Part shown: positions 16,949 through 24,591 of the stretch, in pieces
Position numbering within the stretch: the first letter of the stretch is position 1
Layout: every line of letters begins with the position of its first letter
Virus record (IMG/VR): IMGVR_UViG_3300023240_000035
Location: 1 to 44,206 of that record
Origin: a virus
Strand: one strand, 5' to 3'
DNA length: 44,206 nucleotides
Program-made: the position numbers and the translations under genes
Notes under the pieces: model-generated
Seen by the model: only the letters and a program-made list of their open reading frames with translations
Databases searched by the model: none
Told to the model about the DNA's origin: nothing

Positions 16949-18881
16949 GAAGCTTGCGGTTGTTTATATTCAGAAAAAGATAAAAAACTACGAGATAAGA
17001 TTTGATTATGACAAAAGGCTTTTAGCTTACTTAAAATCATTCCCAAAAGGTCACATGATTACCCGTGTTGATAAGGTGTATAAGAATGGAAAAGAAGTTG
17101 ATGATTGGATTAGAGTTCTAAAGCCTATTCAAATAGGAAACTTTATAACTTTTTTGAGAGACAATGGTTATGACTTTAAACTACAAAACGTCACAAAAGA
17201 AGAGGTTTCAACTCTAGTTAAGAATTACAAGTCTAGACAGCAAAAAATAGCAAACATCCTTAAGGAGAGAGTTGAGGGTTTTGATGTTGAAGGTGAAACT
17301 TATGATTTTATTAATGAGGGTTTCGAGTTATATAAATACCAAAAGCAAGGACTAAGGTTTATTGAATTAAACAACGGAAAAGCAATCATAGGGGATCAGC
17401 CGGGTGTCGGAAAAACTCCTCAAGGAATAGCTTATGCAACAAAACATAACCTTAAAACTTTATTAATTTGCCCAGCATCTTTAAAGCTAATGTGGAGAGA
17501 AGAAATAGAAAAATGGACTCAAAAAAAGGGTCACGTTTTTAATTTCTATCCAACCAAAAAAAGTGGAGTAAAGAATCATCCAAAAAAAGACTCTTTGTTT
17601 CACATAACAAACTTTGAAAGTGTTTCATCTTTTATAAAATTAGAATACAAACATAAGTGTTCTGGAAAATCTTTTAATAAAGAAAAAAACAAATGGCAAA
17701 ATTGTGGGCTTGAGATAATAGATGTAAAGAAAGGATACAAAGATTGCCCTTCTTGTAAAGGGAAAGGGACATTTAAATCCAGAGTTAAGGGAGTGGCTTA
17801 TTTTGAAACAAAGAAAGGAGAAAAACTAGACCCTTCAGATTATGATTTATTGATAATTGATGAATGCCACAGAATTAAAGAAAGAACTACGGGTTGGACT
17901 CAGATAATCACAAAGTCAATGCGTGAGATAGAGCAAAAAGTTTTAATGTCTGGTACAATTATAAAAAACAGACCAATAGAGTTATTTGTTCCTTTAAACT
18001 TTCTTGACCCAGAGACTTGGAATTCATACCACGATTTTGGAGTTCGGTATGCAGCTGCGTTTGACGACACCTTTGGTTGGAAATACGATGGAGCTTCAAA
18101 TCTAGAGGAGCTTTACGAAAGAATGTCTCCTTTCTTTTTAAGAAGAAGAAAAAAGGATGTGCTTACTGATCTTCCAGACAAAACATTTACAGAGATACCG
18201 ATGGTTATGCAGCCAAAACACGAAAAAGAATATTATGCTTTGGAGGAAGAAATGGTTGCTATAATAAACGACAAAGGGGAAGAAGATGAAAGAGAGCAAA
18301 CTTTTATTGAAAAGATACATAAGCTAAAAAGTTTTACTGAAATACTAAAATTAAAAGAAGCAAAAGAGTTGATAGATGATATTATAGAATCAAAAGATAA
18401 AATTGTTGTGTTCTTTAATTACCTAGAAACAGGGAGGCAGTTAAAGGAAATGTTTGGTGATGATTGCGTGATTCATGATGGAACAATGAATGCTATGGAA
18501 AAACACGCAGCGGTAAGTGGGTTTCAAAACAAAGAAAACATTCACGTTTTCGGAGGAACAATCGATTCTGCTGGAGTTGGTATTACTTTAACTTCTGCTA
18601 ATAAATTAGTCTTTATTGGACAGCCTTGGTCACCAAGTGATTTAGAGCAGGCCGAGGATCGTATACACAGAGCAACCACTACCCATGATAATGTTCAGAT
18701 AATCACTTACATTGTTAAAGGAACTGTCGATGAAGCCATAAAAGGCTTGCTTAATCAAAAAGCGCAGGTTGTATCTAAAGTTCAAGACAATGAAGACTTT
18801 AATAAAAAAACAACTTCTTTTGACGGAAGTAGAGGGGATATGATGTCAGCACTAAGAGAACTCTTAATGATGAGGAGATAA
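16920..18881 (+). CDS. SNF2-family DNA-dependent ATPase/helicase with zinc-binding insert
   Basis: A 653-residue protein with the two RecA-like lobes of SNF2 enzymes. Walker A GDQPGVGKT (158-166), motif Ia LLICPASL, DECH box (314-317), motif III MSGTIIKNRPIE, then in lobe 2 the VFFNYLETG strand, GVGITLT and motif VI QAEDRIHR (577-584). Between motif Ia and the DECH box lie four cysteines (247, 262, 276, 279) in a CX14CX13CX2C pattern, likely a zinc-binding insertion. The layout is like SMARCAL1/HARP-type remodelling ATPases and the SNF2 helicases common in large phages. Probable role: remodelling forks or displacing proteins from phage DNA. The start at 16920 lies inside the upstream gene. 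Confidence 0.9.
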   Translation: MPKKAKGGVKKLAVVYIQKKIKNYEIRFDYDKRLLAYLKSFPKGHMITRVDKVYKNGKEVDDWIRVLKPIQIGNFITFLRDNGYDFKLQNVTKEEVSTLVKNYKSRQQKIANILKERVEGFDVEGETYDFINEGFELYKYQKQGLRFIELNNGKAIIGDQPGVGKTPQGIAYATKHNLKTLLICPASLKLMWREEIEKWTQKKGHVFNFYPTKKSGVKNHPKKDSLFHITNFESVSSFIKLEYKHKCSGKSFNKEKNKWQNCGLEIIDVKKGYKDCPSCKGKGTFKSRVKGVAYFETKKGEKLDPSDYDLLIIDECHRIKERTTGWTQIITKSMREIEQKVLMSGTIIKNRPIELFVPLNFLDPETWNSYHDFGVRYAAAFDDTFGWKYDGASNLEELYERMSPFFLRRRKKDVLTDLPDKTFTEIPMVMQPKHEKEYYALEEEMVAIINDKGEEDEREQTFIEKIHKLKSFTEILKLKEAKELIDDIIESKDKIVVFFNYLETGRQLKEMFGDDCVIHDGTMNAMEKHAAVSGFQNKENIHVFGGTIDSAGVGITLTSANKLVFIGQPWSPSDLEQAEDRIHRATTTHDNVQIITYIVKGTVDEAIKGLLNQKAQVVSKVQDNEDFNKKTTSFDGSRGDMMSALRELLMMRR

Positions 18882-18910
18882 AGTGTTTGAGTTAATGATA
18901 ACTTTAATGA

Positions 18911-18961
18911 ATATTCTTTTTATTTAAATAGTTTTTGATGCTATTTAAATAAAAAGAATAT
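18911..18961. repeat. Perfect 21-bp inverted repeat containing the promoter-like motif
   Basis: Bases 18911-18931 are the exact reverse complement of 18941-18961, with a 9-base spacer. Both arms are almost only A and T, and the right arm contains CTATTTAAATA. A smaller version (9-bp arms, 37070-37078 and 37095-37103) surrounds the same motif at 37082. It could act as a terminator for the SNF2 gene, as a protein-binding site, or as an mRNA 5' hairpin. Confidence 0.9.
18938..18951 (+). promoter_or_regulatory. ATGCTATTTAAATA motif
   Basis: Second copy of the exact 14-base motif, ending 15 bases before the ATG at 18966. The identity with the 37082 copy extends leftward (TTTTTG) and rightward (AAA). 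Confidence 0.5.
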
Positions 18962-18965
18962 AACA

Positions 18966-19466
18966 ATGAAATTTAAGCTTAAAAATAACTTTATGAAGCA
19001 ACTCATTAAAGAGGAAGCTAAAAATCTTAAGAAAGAACTTATGGAGTCTAAGAAAGACAGTAGGCTTGATGAGATAGCATCGAGAAGAAAAAAGATTAAA
19101 AATAGTATAAGTGAAATATACGAAAAAAATGAGCTAGATGAATTGTTTGGTATGGGAACATTTTCCAAAGCAAAGAAGGCTTATAAAGCTAAATATGAGC
19201 AAGAAATTGCTAATTTAACTAAAGCTTACAAATCGAAAGATTTATCTTATGTAGATATGTCTAAATCTTTAGTTCAAAAATTAGGCACTGACATACCTGC
19301 TCTTGCGAAACAATTTGGAATTGAAGACCCAAGCGATAGAAAGGCTTTAAACAAAACTATTTTAGACTTAGTTCAACCTATGACCTACGATACTTTTAAG
19401 GCTCAGGTTCAAGGCGGGGTTTCTATGAAAGATATATCTAGAGGAACTACTAAAGGAAGAAACTAA
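18966..19466 (+). CDS. Hypothetical protein
   Basis: A 166-residue protein. The first 60 residues form a charged coiled-coil region rich in Lys and Glu; the rest is mixed and includes a SKAKKAYKAKYEQEI helix. No known domain is recognised. It has its own motif upstream and a terminator directly after the stop, so it is a monocistronic unit. Late expression and a virion role are inferred from the motif alone. Confidence 0.5.
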   Translation: MKFKLKNNFMKQLIKEEAKNLKKELMESKKDSRLDEIASRRKKIKNSISEIYEKNELDELFGMGTFSKAKKAYKAKYEQEIANLTKAYKSKDLSYVDMSKSLVQKLGTDIPALAKQFGIEDPSDRKALNKTILDLVQPMTYDTFKAQVQGGVSMKDISRGTTKGRN

Positions 19467-19468
19467 AA

Positions 19469-19849
19469 TTAATTTAATAAAATAGGAAACCAGTTTATTG
19501 CTGGTTTTTTTTGTGCCTTAATTTTTTGTGTAGATTCTTGTAGAGAGTTATTGTTAATACATTCTACTGCTAGTTTCTTTGTAAAAAATCTTTTTGGGAT
19601 ATCAGTAAGTTTGTTTGTGTAATCTTTTTTATAGAAAACGATTATTTCTTCTTGTAAGATTATATTGACTAGGATATCTAGATTTTCTTGATTTAAGAAT
19701 ACGTGTATAAATTCAAAGTTTTCGCATGGGCTTATTTTTATTAATAAGTGATCCAATAAATTAATTTTGGTTTTTTTCTCAAAACACTCAATTATTCTAA
19801 TTGATTTCAATTTATCTAAATCGTTTGATATTTTTAATTTAGTTATCAA
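19469..19849 (-). CDS. Possible hypothetical protein with TTG start
   Basis: A 126-residue frame beginning with TTG on the minus strand. It is Ile/Lys/Asn-rich, with a plausible alpha/beta pattern, and ends three bases from the stop of the preceding gene. Its last codons run through the terminator hairpin at 19487-19512, which may serve both strands. It faces away from the endolysin gene across a 127-base divergent region. Nothing in it is recognised, and the non-ATG start lowers confidence. Confidence 0.35.
   Translation of the reverse strand: MITKLKISNDLDKLKSIRIIECFEKKTKINLLDHLLIKISPCENFEFIHVFLNQENLDILVNIILQEEIIVFYKKDYTNKLTDIPKRFFTKKLAVECINNNSLQESTQKIKAQKKPAINWFPILLN
19487..19512 (+). terminator. 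Rho-independent terminator
   Basis: AAACCAG (19487-19493), 7-base loop, CTGGTTT (19501-19507), T-run to 19512, 21 bases after the stop of the 166-residue gene. The tail, eight T then GTGCCT, repeats that of the terminator at 16094. Confidence 0.75.
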
Positions 19850-19898
19850 TTTTGAGGCTTATGTTTATTTGCTTCCATATATAATATAACGTAAAATA

Positions 19899-19915
19899 TA
19901 TGAAATTGTTTCATA
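19899..19915. promoter_or_regulatory. 17-bp palindrome in divergent region, possible operator
   Basis: TATGAAA-TTG-TTTCATA is a perfect 7-bp inverted repeat with a 3-base centre. It lies between the TTG-start minus-strand frame and the endolysin gene. It could be an operator, but no second copy was seen in the window. Confidence 0.3.
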
Positions 19916-19951
19916 GTTAGATAATTTGAGCCATTTAGATAAAAAGAAAGA

Positions 19952-19958
19952 CTATTTA
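19952..19958 (+). promoter_or_regulatory. CTATTTA motif before endolysin
   Basis: CTATTTATTTAAAAATAAA starts at 19952, and the CTATTTA core ends 18 bases before the ATG at 19977. It supports 19977 as the start rather than the upstream TTG at 19926, which would put the motif inside the coding region. Confidence 0.4.
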
Positions 19959-19976
19959 TTTAAAAATAAACACGCC

Positions 19977-20882
19977 ATGTTAGTGCAATTGGGAGAAAAC
20001 AATGAAAGAGTAGCGGAGGTTCAAAAACTTCTGTCTTTACTAGGTTATGATTTAGTGATGGATGGGGATTTTGGAAAAAAAACTGAAAGATCTGTAAAGG
20101 CTTTTCAAAAAAGATATGGACTAATAAATGACGGGATAGTGGGCGATGAAACACTCCAAGCTCTTAAAGCTGCTCAGAAAAGAAGTTCAAAGGAAGATAA
20201 AAGCTCAATCACAGAACAAGAGTATAGTTTTGAAATAAACAGAAACCACTTACTTTCTAGTAAACAGTACATAAAACAAGTACACAAAAAGAATCAACTT
20301 TATCTGCACTTTACGGCAGGCTCGCCTAGTGCTAAAGGAGTAATAAACTACTGGGGAGGGAATGCTCCAAGAATAGCAACAGCTTATCTGATTGACGGGG
20401 ATAGGGGCGGCATTTTTGAGTGCTTTAACCCTAAGTACTGGAGTTATCATTTAGGAGTAAAAGGAACGAAGGGGAGATTAGACAAAGCATCTATTGGGAT
20501 TGAAATATGCAACTATGGACCGTTAAAGAAAAAAGGAAATGAATTTTTTGCATGGCCAAATGATTTTTCTTCAACAAAAGTAGACCCTTCTAAAGTTTAC
20601 ACCTTGCAGAGAGAGTTTAGAGGATTCTATCACTACGAAGCCTTCACAGAAGATCAAATAAAAGCCACAGAGCTTCTTTTAGAGCATTTAATTAAAAGTT
20701 ACAACATAAACATCCAATCTAGCTTTGATTACTCTTGGTTCGACTACGATGAGAGTGTTATAAAGAACAAGAAAGATGGAATATGGTCTCACACAACCGT
20801 GCGTAAAGATAAGTGTGACTTATACCCAGACCACAGAATAATTGAAATGCTAAACAGATTAGCCAACAAATACGGTAAATAA
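19977..20882 (+). CDS. Endolysin: peptidoglycan-binding domain plus N-acetylmuramoyl-L-alanine amidase
   Basis: A 301-residue protein from the ATG at 19977. Residues 1-65 form a PG_binding_1 domain (VAEVQKLLSLLGYD, DGDFGKKTERSVKAFQ, DGIVGDETLQAL). Residues about 100-295 are an Amidase_2 (T7 lysozyme-like) domain with zinc ligands His111 (YLHFTAG), His272 (WSHTTVRK) and Cys280, the last two eight residues apart as in T7 lysozyme. A GIEICNY strand carries Glu176. It cuts the amide bond between MurNAc and the stem peptide, releasing progeny or acting at entry. No signal peptide is visible, so a holin or other export route would be needed. Its stop shares a base with the next ATG. Confidence 0.9.
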   Translation: MLVQLGENNERVAEVQKLLSLLGYDLVMDGDFGKKTERSVKAFQKRYGLINDGIVGDETLQALKAAQKRSSKEDKSSITEQEYSFEINRNHLLSSKQYIKQVHKKNQLYLHFTAGSPSAKGVINYWGGNAPRIATAYLIDGDRGGIFECFNPKYWSYHLGVKGTKGRLDKASIGIEICNYGPLKKKGNEFFAWPNDFSSTKVDPSKVYTLQREFRGFYHYEAFTEDQIKATELLLEHLIKSYNINIQSSFDYSWFDYDESVIKNKKDGIWSHTTVRKDKCDLYPDHRIIEMLNRLANKYGK

Positions 20883-21376
20883 TGGAATTAATAACATCAA
20901 AAGAAGGTTTACTTTACTTTTTTAAAGAGGAAGGTTTTTTAGAAACTTTATGGATTGGATGGGAAGGTAATGGAAAAGATTTTTCGAAAGCAATAGCAAA
21001 CCTAATCTTTGAAGGATGGAAAGAATTAGGAGAGCATAAAGGATATACATCAATGGATGATATCGATCAGATAAGAATTGAAATGACAAAATTTATTGGT
21101 ACGTCTAACCAACAAAGCACAAGTGATTCAATTTCCACTAAATATGGCGATTTTGATGTTTCTTTAAATGAAAACATAGGAAAGGGAGTTACTGAAAGTG
21201 ATGTTAAAAGAATTGTGAGAAGTGAAATAAAAAATGCATTAAAAGATTATTCTAAAAAAAGAGAAACAGACAACCACGTCACTAAAGAAGAGGTTAAGAA
21301 AATGATTAGGAAGACAATTGTTAATCAGTATAAATATTTATGGGAGAAATCAGCATTCTTCATTAATAACATTTAA
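20882..21376 (+). CDS. Hypothetical protein with repeated helical motif
   Basis: A 164-residue protein overlapping the endolysin stop by one base. The N-terminal 60 residues contain several Trp/Gly (FLETLWIGWEGNGKDF). The C-terminal half has two related helices, VTESDVKRIVRSEI and VTKEEVKKMIRKTI, and ends in an aromatic segment (YKYLWEKSAFFI). Such two-helix tails are seen in small phage structural proteins, but I cannot name the family. Coupling to the endolysin suggests late expression. Confidence 0.5.
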   Translation: MELITSKEGLLYFFKEEGFLETLWIGWEGNGKDFSKAIANLIFEGWKELGEHKGYTSMDDIDQIRIEMTKFIGTSNQQSTSDSISTKYGDFDVSLNENIGKGVTESDVKRIVRSEIKNALKDYSKKRETDNHVTKEEVKKMIRKTIVNQYKYLWEKSAFFINNI

Positions 21377-21377
21377 A

Positions 21378-22025
21378 ATGACAAGAACAAAATTAAAAGA
21401 GAAGATACAGCAGTCTATTTTTTCAAGTGCATCTAAAATAATGCAAGAAAAAAGCAAACAGAAATCGTATGACACTCCTGAATTAAGTTCAGAAGAAATA
21501 GAGAGAATTGTTTTTAACGGAAATTCTTTTGAAGGAATACAAAAAAAATTCAACTTAAGAGAAGCTATTGATTCTTTACCAAAAGTAACAACAGCCGAAA
21601 TAAAGGAGTTTGAGAATGCTATGGAAAAATTGGTTTCTAGCATCCCTAATACTATAGTTTCTTTTGATACTCAAGAAAACGGTCATTATATGAAAATACT
21701 AATGAACACTCAAGGAGCAGAAGCTTATGCTTCTGGCAGTCTAAACATGGCGGATCAAGGTTCTATAAAGTGGTTTTTCTCTTTACAGAATGGTTTGAAA
21801 ATTTTAGCGGAACAACCAGTTTCTATAAACGAACAAAACAAAATGCTTTTTTCTTCATTACAAGATTTTTACAACGGATGGCAAAAATCATGGAGAACAA
21901 AATTAAGCAGAAGTTCTTCTGAAGTTGAAGATCAGAACGGAGCGGGCGATAATGATAGCCTTGCAGACACTTTTAATGATGCAAACCCTCAAGTAGGTGC
22001 GGGTATGGCTCCAGAAAGAGCATAA
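21378..22025 (+). CDS. Hypothetical protein
   Basis: A 215-residue protein. An upstream in-frame ATG at 21318 lies inside the previous gene; the ATG at 21378, one base after that gene's stop, is the better start. The N-terminal 60 residues are helical and basic-polar, a central part (about 75-160) looks alpha/beta, and the last 35 residues are Asp/Asn/Ser-rich and probably disordered. No known domain. Cotranscription with the endolysin suggests a late role. Confidence 0.5.
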   Translation: MTRTKLKEKIQQSIFSSASKIMQEKSKQKSYDTPELSSEEIERIVFNGNSFEGIQKKFNLREAIDSLPKVTTAEIKEFENAMEKLVSSIPNTIVSFDTQENGHYMKILMNTQGAEAYASGSLNMADQGSIKWFFSLQNGLKILAEQPVSINEQNKMLFSSLQDFYNGWQKSWRTKLSRSSSEVEDQNGAGDNDSLADTFNDANPQVGAGMAPERA

Positions 22026-22066
22026 TGACTTTATTTTTTTTATTTCATTGTTTAACTTGTTAGAGC

Positions 22067-22393
22067 ATGAAGCATAGAATACAAGAGATTATAGACAATC
22101 AGGAAAAATTCAAAGAAGAAACGACTATTTGGATAGAGAATGATTTTAAAGAATCAAAAAAAATTCTTAACAATATTGAAGAAGTAAATGAATTCATAAG
22201 AAAAGAAAAAGAGTTTCTTATTGAGAATATTGAAAATATTAATGTTAAAAGTTTTATCTCGACTTTATTTTATTTAAGTAAAAAGAGAAGTGAAAAATTC
22301 TATGCTTTCTGGAACGAAGAAACACAAGAAGCAATAATATATAAATATGTCAACACAAGAAGAAGAAATCGTAAAACTCCTACTAGATATTAG
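22067..22393 (+). CDS. Hypothetical helical protein
   Basis: A 108-residue, Glu/Lys/Ile/Asn-rich, almost entirely helical protein ending in a basic tail (NTRRRNRKTPTRY). It overlaps the next gene by 47 bases in another frame. The overlap region is where the basic tail is encoded, so the tail sequence is partly dictated by the other gene. Family not recognised. Confidence 0.45.
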   Translation: MKHRIQEIIDNQEKFKEETTIWIENDFKESKKILNNIEEVNEFIRKEKEFLIENIENINVKSFISTLFYLSKKRSEKFYAFWNEETQEAIIYKYVNTRRRNRKTPTRY

Positions 22394-22889
22394 ATATGGA
22401 GGAAGCAAGAATGAGTTTGAAGAGTTTTATGGAGACACTGTTTCTTACCAAGAAATAGAACAGGAAAGCTATCAAGATTTAAAAATGATGGTTGAAAATG
22501 AAGTTGGTAAGGTAAAGTTTAGGAAAGCAAGAGATATTTCTGGGGACTACTTTTTAACGTGCAAGCTAGAAATGAGTGAAGTTCAATTTGAGGTTTTTGA
22601 CTCAATTATAAAAGGAGAAGTGATAAACCTCAAAAAAACAAATGATTTCATCGGGAATCCATTAGGTGATATTATTTATAAGAAATTTAAATTTCTACAT
22701 GATTTCATAATTGTGAACATAAGGTTTCAAGGAGAAGATGAAGAAGAAGAATTAGATGAGGAATTAGCTGTAAGTTCTTATCAAATAAACAGAGAAATAA
22801 ACAAAGATTTTGAAATAATATCTTTAGACGAATTTGATTTAGACGTTGAAGATAAAGATTCAGAATATAATGATGAAGACTATGAATAA
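22347..22889 (+). CDS. Acidic hypothetical protein
   Basis: A 180-residue acidic protein with an alpha/beta pattern and a strongly acidic C-terminus (GEDEEEELDEELA, then DLDVEDKDSEYNDEDYE). Its ATG lies within the previous gene and its stop is 8 bases into the next, so the three are tightly packed. No known domain; the acidic tail may mimic nucleic acid or bind a basic partner. Confidence 0.5.
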   Translation: MSTQEEEIVKLLLDIRYGGSKNEFEEFYGDTVSYQEIEQESYQDLKMMVENEVGKVKFRKARDISGDYFLTCKLEMSEVQFEVFDSIIKGEVINLKKTNDFIGNPLGDIIYKKFKFLHDFIIVNIRFQGEDEEEELDEELAVSSYQINREINKDFEIISLDEFDLDVEDKDSEYNDEDYE

Positions 22890-23820
22890 TCCGAAAATGA
22901 AAGCAATTCAAGAAAATTGGAAAAAAAGTGGAATACCTGAAAGTGCTGGTAGAATGGGGAGCGCTCCTTCTTCTGCAAGTATGAACGACAAATTTGCCAA
23001 CATAAGAAACGGGCAAATGAAAGGAGAAATTCAGAAATTCACTCAATACAACACAAACAGGAAAGGAAGCCAAGGGAGTTCGATGCCTCAGGGAGCGGCT
23101 TCTTTTAATGCTATTCCAGAAGCTAAAGTAGGAAAAGACAGAAGACCTCTTGATCCTAAGAACAGAGTTGAGGTGACAAATTTTAGCGCACCAAAAACTT
23201 CAGGAAACAGTGAACTAGATGCCATATCAGATCTTTTTGCTGGCGGAGGGTCTTCTAGAAACCTTGAATCGTATAGTAATCAAAACCAAGGAGGGTATAA
23301 TCAAGTCCCTCAAATGAATTACAACCAAAATAGTGACATAGATTTAAATCAAATGTATGCGCAAAAAGGCGATAATTATGACCCAAGGCAAATGATTGCT
23401 CAACACCAACAAAGAAACCCGCAACAACAAGAGCTAAACTATAACAGTCAAGGTCAACAGAACCAGAACCAGAACGGATACAATCCTAATATGAATATGG
23501 AACAACAGATGATGAACAACCAGTATGGGCAACAATATCAGCAATCTCAACAACAACGTCAGGAAGGAGAGTATATGCAATATGCTCAAAACAATAACTC
23601 TGACCAGAGGAGTCAAATGGAAAGCATAGCAAGAGATATGACTCTTCAGGTTTTAAGTGAATACAAAAAACAAGAAAAGAAAAACAGTATTTTATCTAAG
23701 GTTAGACACAGAAAATTTGATAACTTAGTAAAAGATCAAAACAATCAACATTATCTAATGGAGTTTGATAGAAGTAATTACATGACTTTAAAACCAGTAA
23801 AAATGACAAAAAAAGACTAA
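22882..23820 (+). CDS. Gln/Asn-rich hypothetical protein
   Basis: A 312-residue protein. The ATG at 22882 overlaps the previous stop by 8 bases; an earlier in-frame ATG at 22846 would add 12 residues deeper in that gene. Residues about 140-250 are dominated by Gln and Asn (QQQ, QNQNQN, NPNMNMEQQMM), a prion-like low-complexity segment. The last 60 residues form a charged domain (SEYKKQEKKN, FDNLVKDQN, LKPVKMTKK). Low-complexity middle plus folded end is common in scaffolding or internal virion proteins, but the role here is unknown. Confidence 0.5.
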   Translation: MNNPKMKAIQENWKKSGIPESAGRMGSAPSSASMNDKFANIRNGQMKGEIQKFTQYNTNRKGSQGSSMPQGAASFNAIPEAKVGKDRRPLDPKNRVEVTNFSAPKTSGNSELDAISDLFAGGGSSRNLESYSNQNQGGYNQVPQMNYNQNSDIDLNQMYAQKGDNYDPRQMIAQHQQRNPQQQELNYNSQGQQNQNQNGYNPNMNMEQQMMNNQYGQQYQQSQQQRQEGEYMQYAQNNNSDQRSQMESIARDMTLQVLSEYKKQEKKNSILSKVRHRKFDNLVKDQNNQHYLMEFDRSNYMTLKPVKMTKKD

Positions 23821-23896
23821 GTAATTATACCAACACTAAAACTAGTAAACCTAGGGCATATAAAATGACCAGTGGGTTTAATTTATAGAGAAGTTA

Positions 23897-23928
23897 GAAA
23901 AAGGATTAATTTAAATTAATCCTTTTTC
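23897..23928. terminator. Bidirectional terminator: perfect 32-bp palindrome
   Basis: GAAAAAGGATTAATTT is followed at once by its reverse complement, giving a 16-bp perfect inverted repeat with A-runs on one side and T-runs on the other. It sits between convergent genes and includes the stop codon of the IF-3 gene, so it can terminate transcription from both sides. Confidence 0.75.
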
Positions 23929-24470
23929 GGTTTTATTGTTATTGACATCTTACGACCTTGCAGTGTAGGCATTGATTCAGGGTACCCATAATCCTCTACT
24001 AATTGAGCAAATTTTATAAGAACTTTTTGACCATTTTCTTTAAAAACAATATTTCTTCCTTTAAAAGTAAGATTACCTTTTACGTTGTCGCCATCTTGGA
24101 GAAATTTTATAGCTTTTTTAGCAGAAACCTCTATGTCGTGGTCGCCTGTGTTTGAGGTAAACCTAAGTTCTTTAATTTTAGTTTTATGAGATTTATTTTT
24201 TAATTCTTTTTCTTTTTTCTTTTGATCATAAAGAAATTTAGAATATTCAATTATCTGACAAATTGGAGGATTTGCCTTAGAATTAACCTCGACTAAGTCT
24301 AAACCTAAACCTTCAGCTAACAAGACAGCATCGTTTATTGTATAGATTCCCTTATCAAATTGGTCGCTATCATTTACTAGACGAATTTCTTTAGCTATAA
24401 TTTGTCTGTTTAAATTATGCCTAGACTCGTTCACAACTCTACCTAGTGGTCTAGATCTTTTTCCCTTCAT
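23916..24470 (-). CDS. infC: Translation initiation factor IF-3
   Basis: A 184-residue, full-length IF-3. N-domain: NRQIIAKEIRLVND, then INDAVLLAEGLGLDLVEVNSKANPPICQIIEYSKFLYDQ, the classic signature of this domain. After a Lys-rich linker helix (KKKEKELKNKSHK) comes the C-domain: KIKELRFTSNTGDHDIEV, AIKFLQDGDNVKGNLTFKGR and a final GRKMSITIKPKKD. IF-3 binds the 30S subunit, blocks 50S joining and checks the start codon and initiator tRNA. A complete copy among phage genes is unusual and probably biases initiation toward phage mRNAs late or early in infection (inference). It is alone on the minus strand, with its own terminator, and a TAAATTTG sequence about 58 bases upstream. Confidence 0.93.
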   Translation of the reverse strand: MKGKRSRPLGRVVNESRHNLNRQIIAKEIRLVNDSDQFDKGIYTINDAVLLAEGLGLDLVEVNSKANPPICQIIEYSKFLYDQKKKEKELKNKSHKTKIKELRFTSNTGDHDIEVSAKKAIKFLQDGDNVKGNLTFKGRNIVFKENGQKVLIKFAQLVEDYGYPESMPTLQGRKMSITIKPKKD

Positions 24471-24527
24471 AAGGAATAAATGTTTTTTTCTTTCATCACT
24501 CTAATATATTAAAAAATTTTAATATAA

Positions 24528-24535
24528 CAAATTTA
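24528..24535 (-). promoter_or_regulatory. TAAATTTG, possible host-type -7 element for IF-3
   Basis: On the minus strand TAAATTTG fits TAnnTTTG and lies 57 bases before the IF-3 ATG, leaving a long AT-rich leader. No well-spaced -33 TTTG is visible, so support is weak. Confidence 0.25.
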
Positions 24536-24547
24536 ATCTTTTTCAAA

Positions 24548-24555
24548 CTATTTAC
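24548..24555 (+). promoter_or_regulatory. CTATTTAC motif
   Basis: CTATTTAC followed by TAACCAAAG lies 36 bases before the ATG at 24592, further than the other copies. It shares CTATTTAC with the copies at 28680 and 32579. Confidence 0.3.
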
Positions 24556-24591
24556 TAACCAAAGTAAGAATATTTAAAAAAAACTATAGAG

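Noticed and set aside
18911-18961. Inverted repeat as a plain terminator of the SNF2 gene
   Set aside because: The stem has almost no G/C and no T-run follows on the plus strand; the motif and gene start directly after it suggest another or additional role. A terminator function is not excluded.
22705-23073. Minus-strand open frame over the acidic and Gln-rich genes
   Set aside because: It is rich in Leu, His, Phe and Cys, as expected for the antisense of acidic and Lys-rich coding sequence. It has no leader of the type used by real genes here and conflicts with two well-supported genes.
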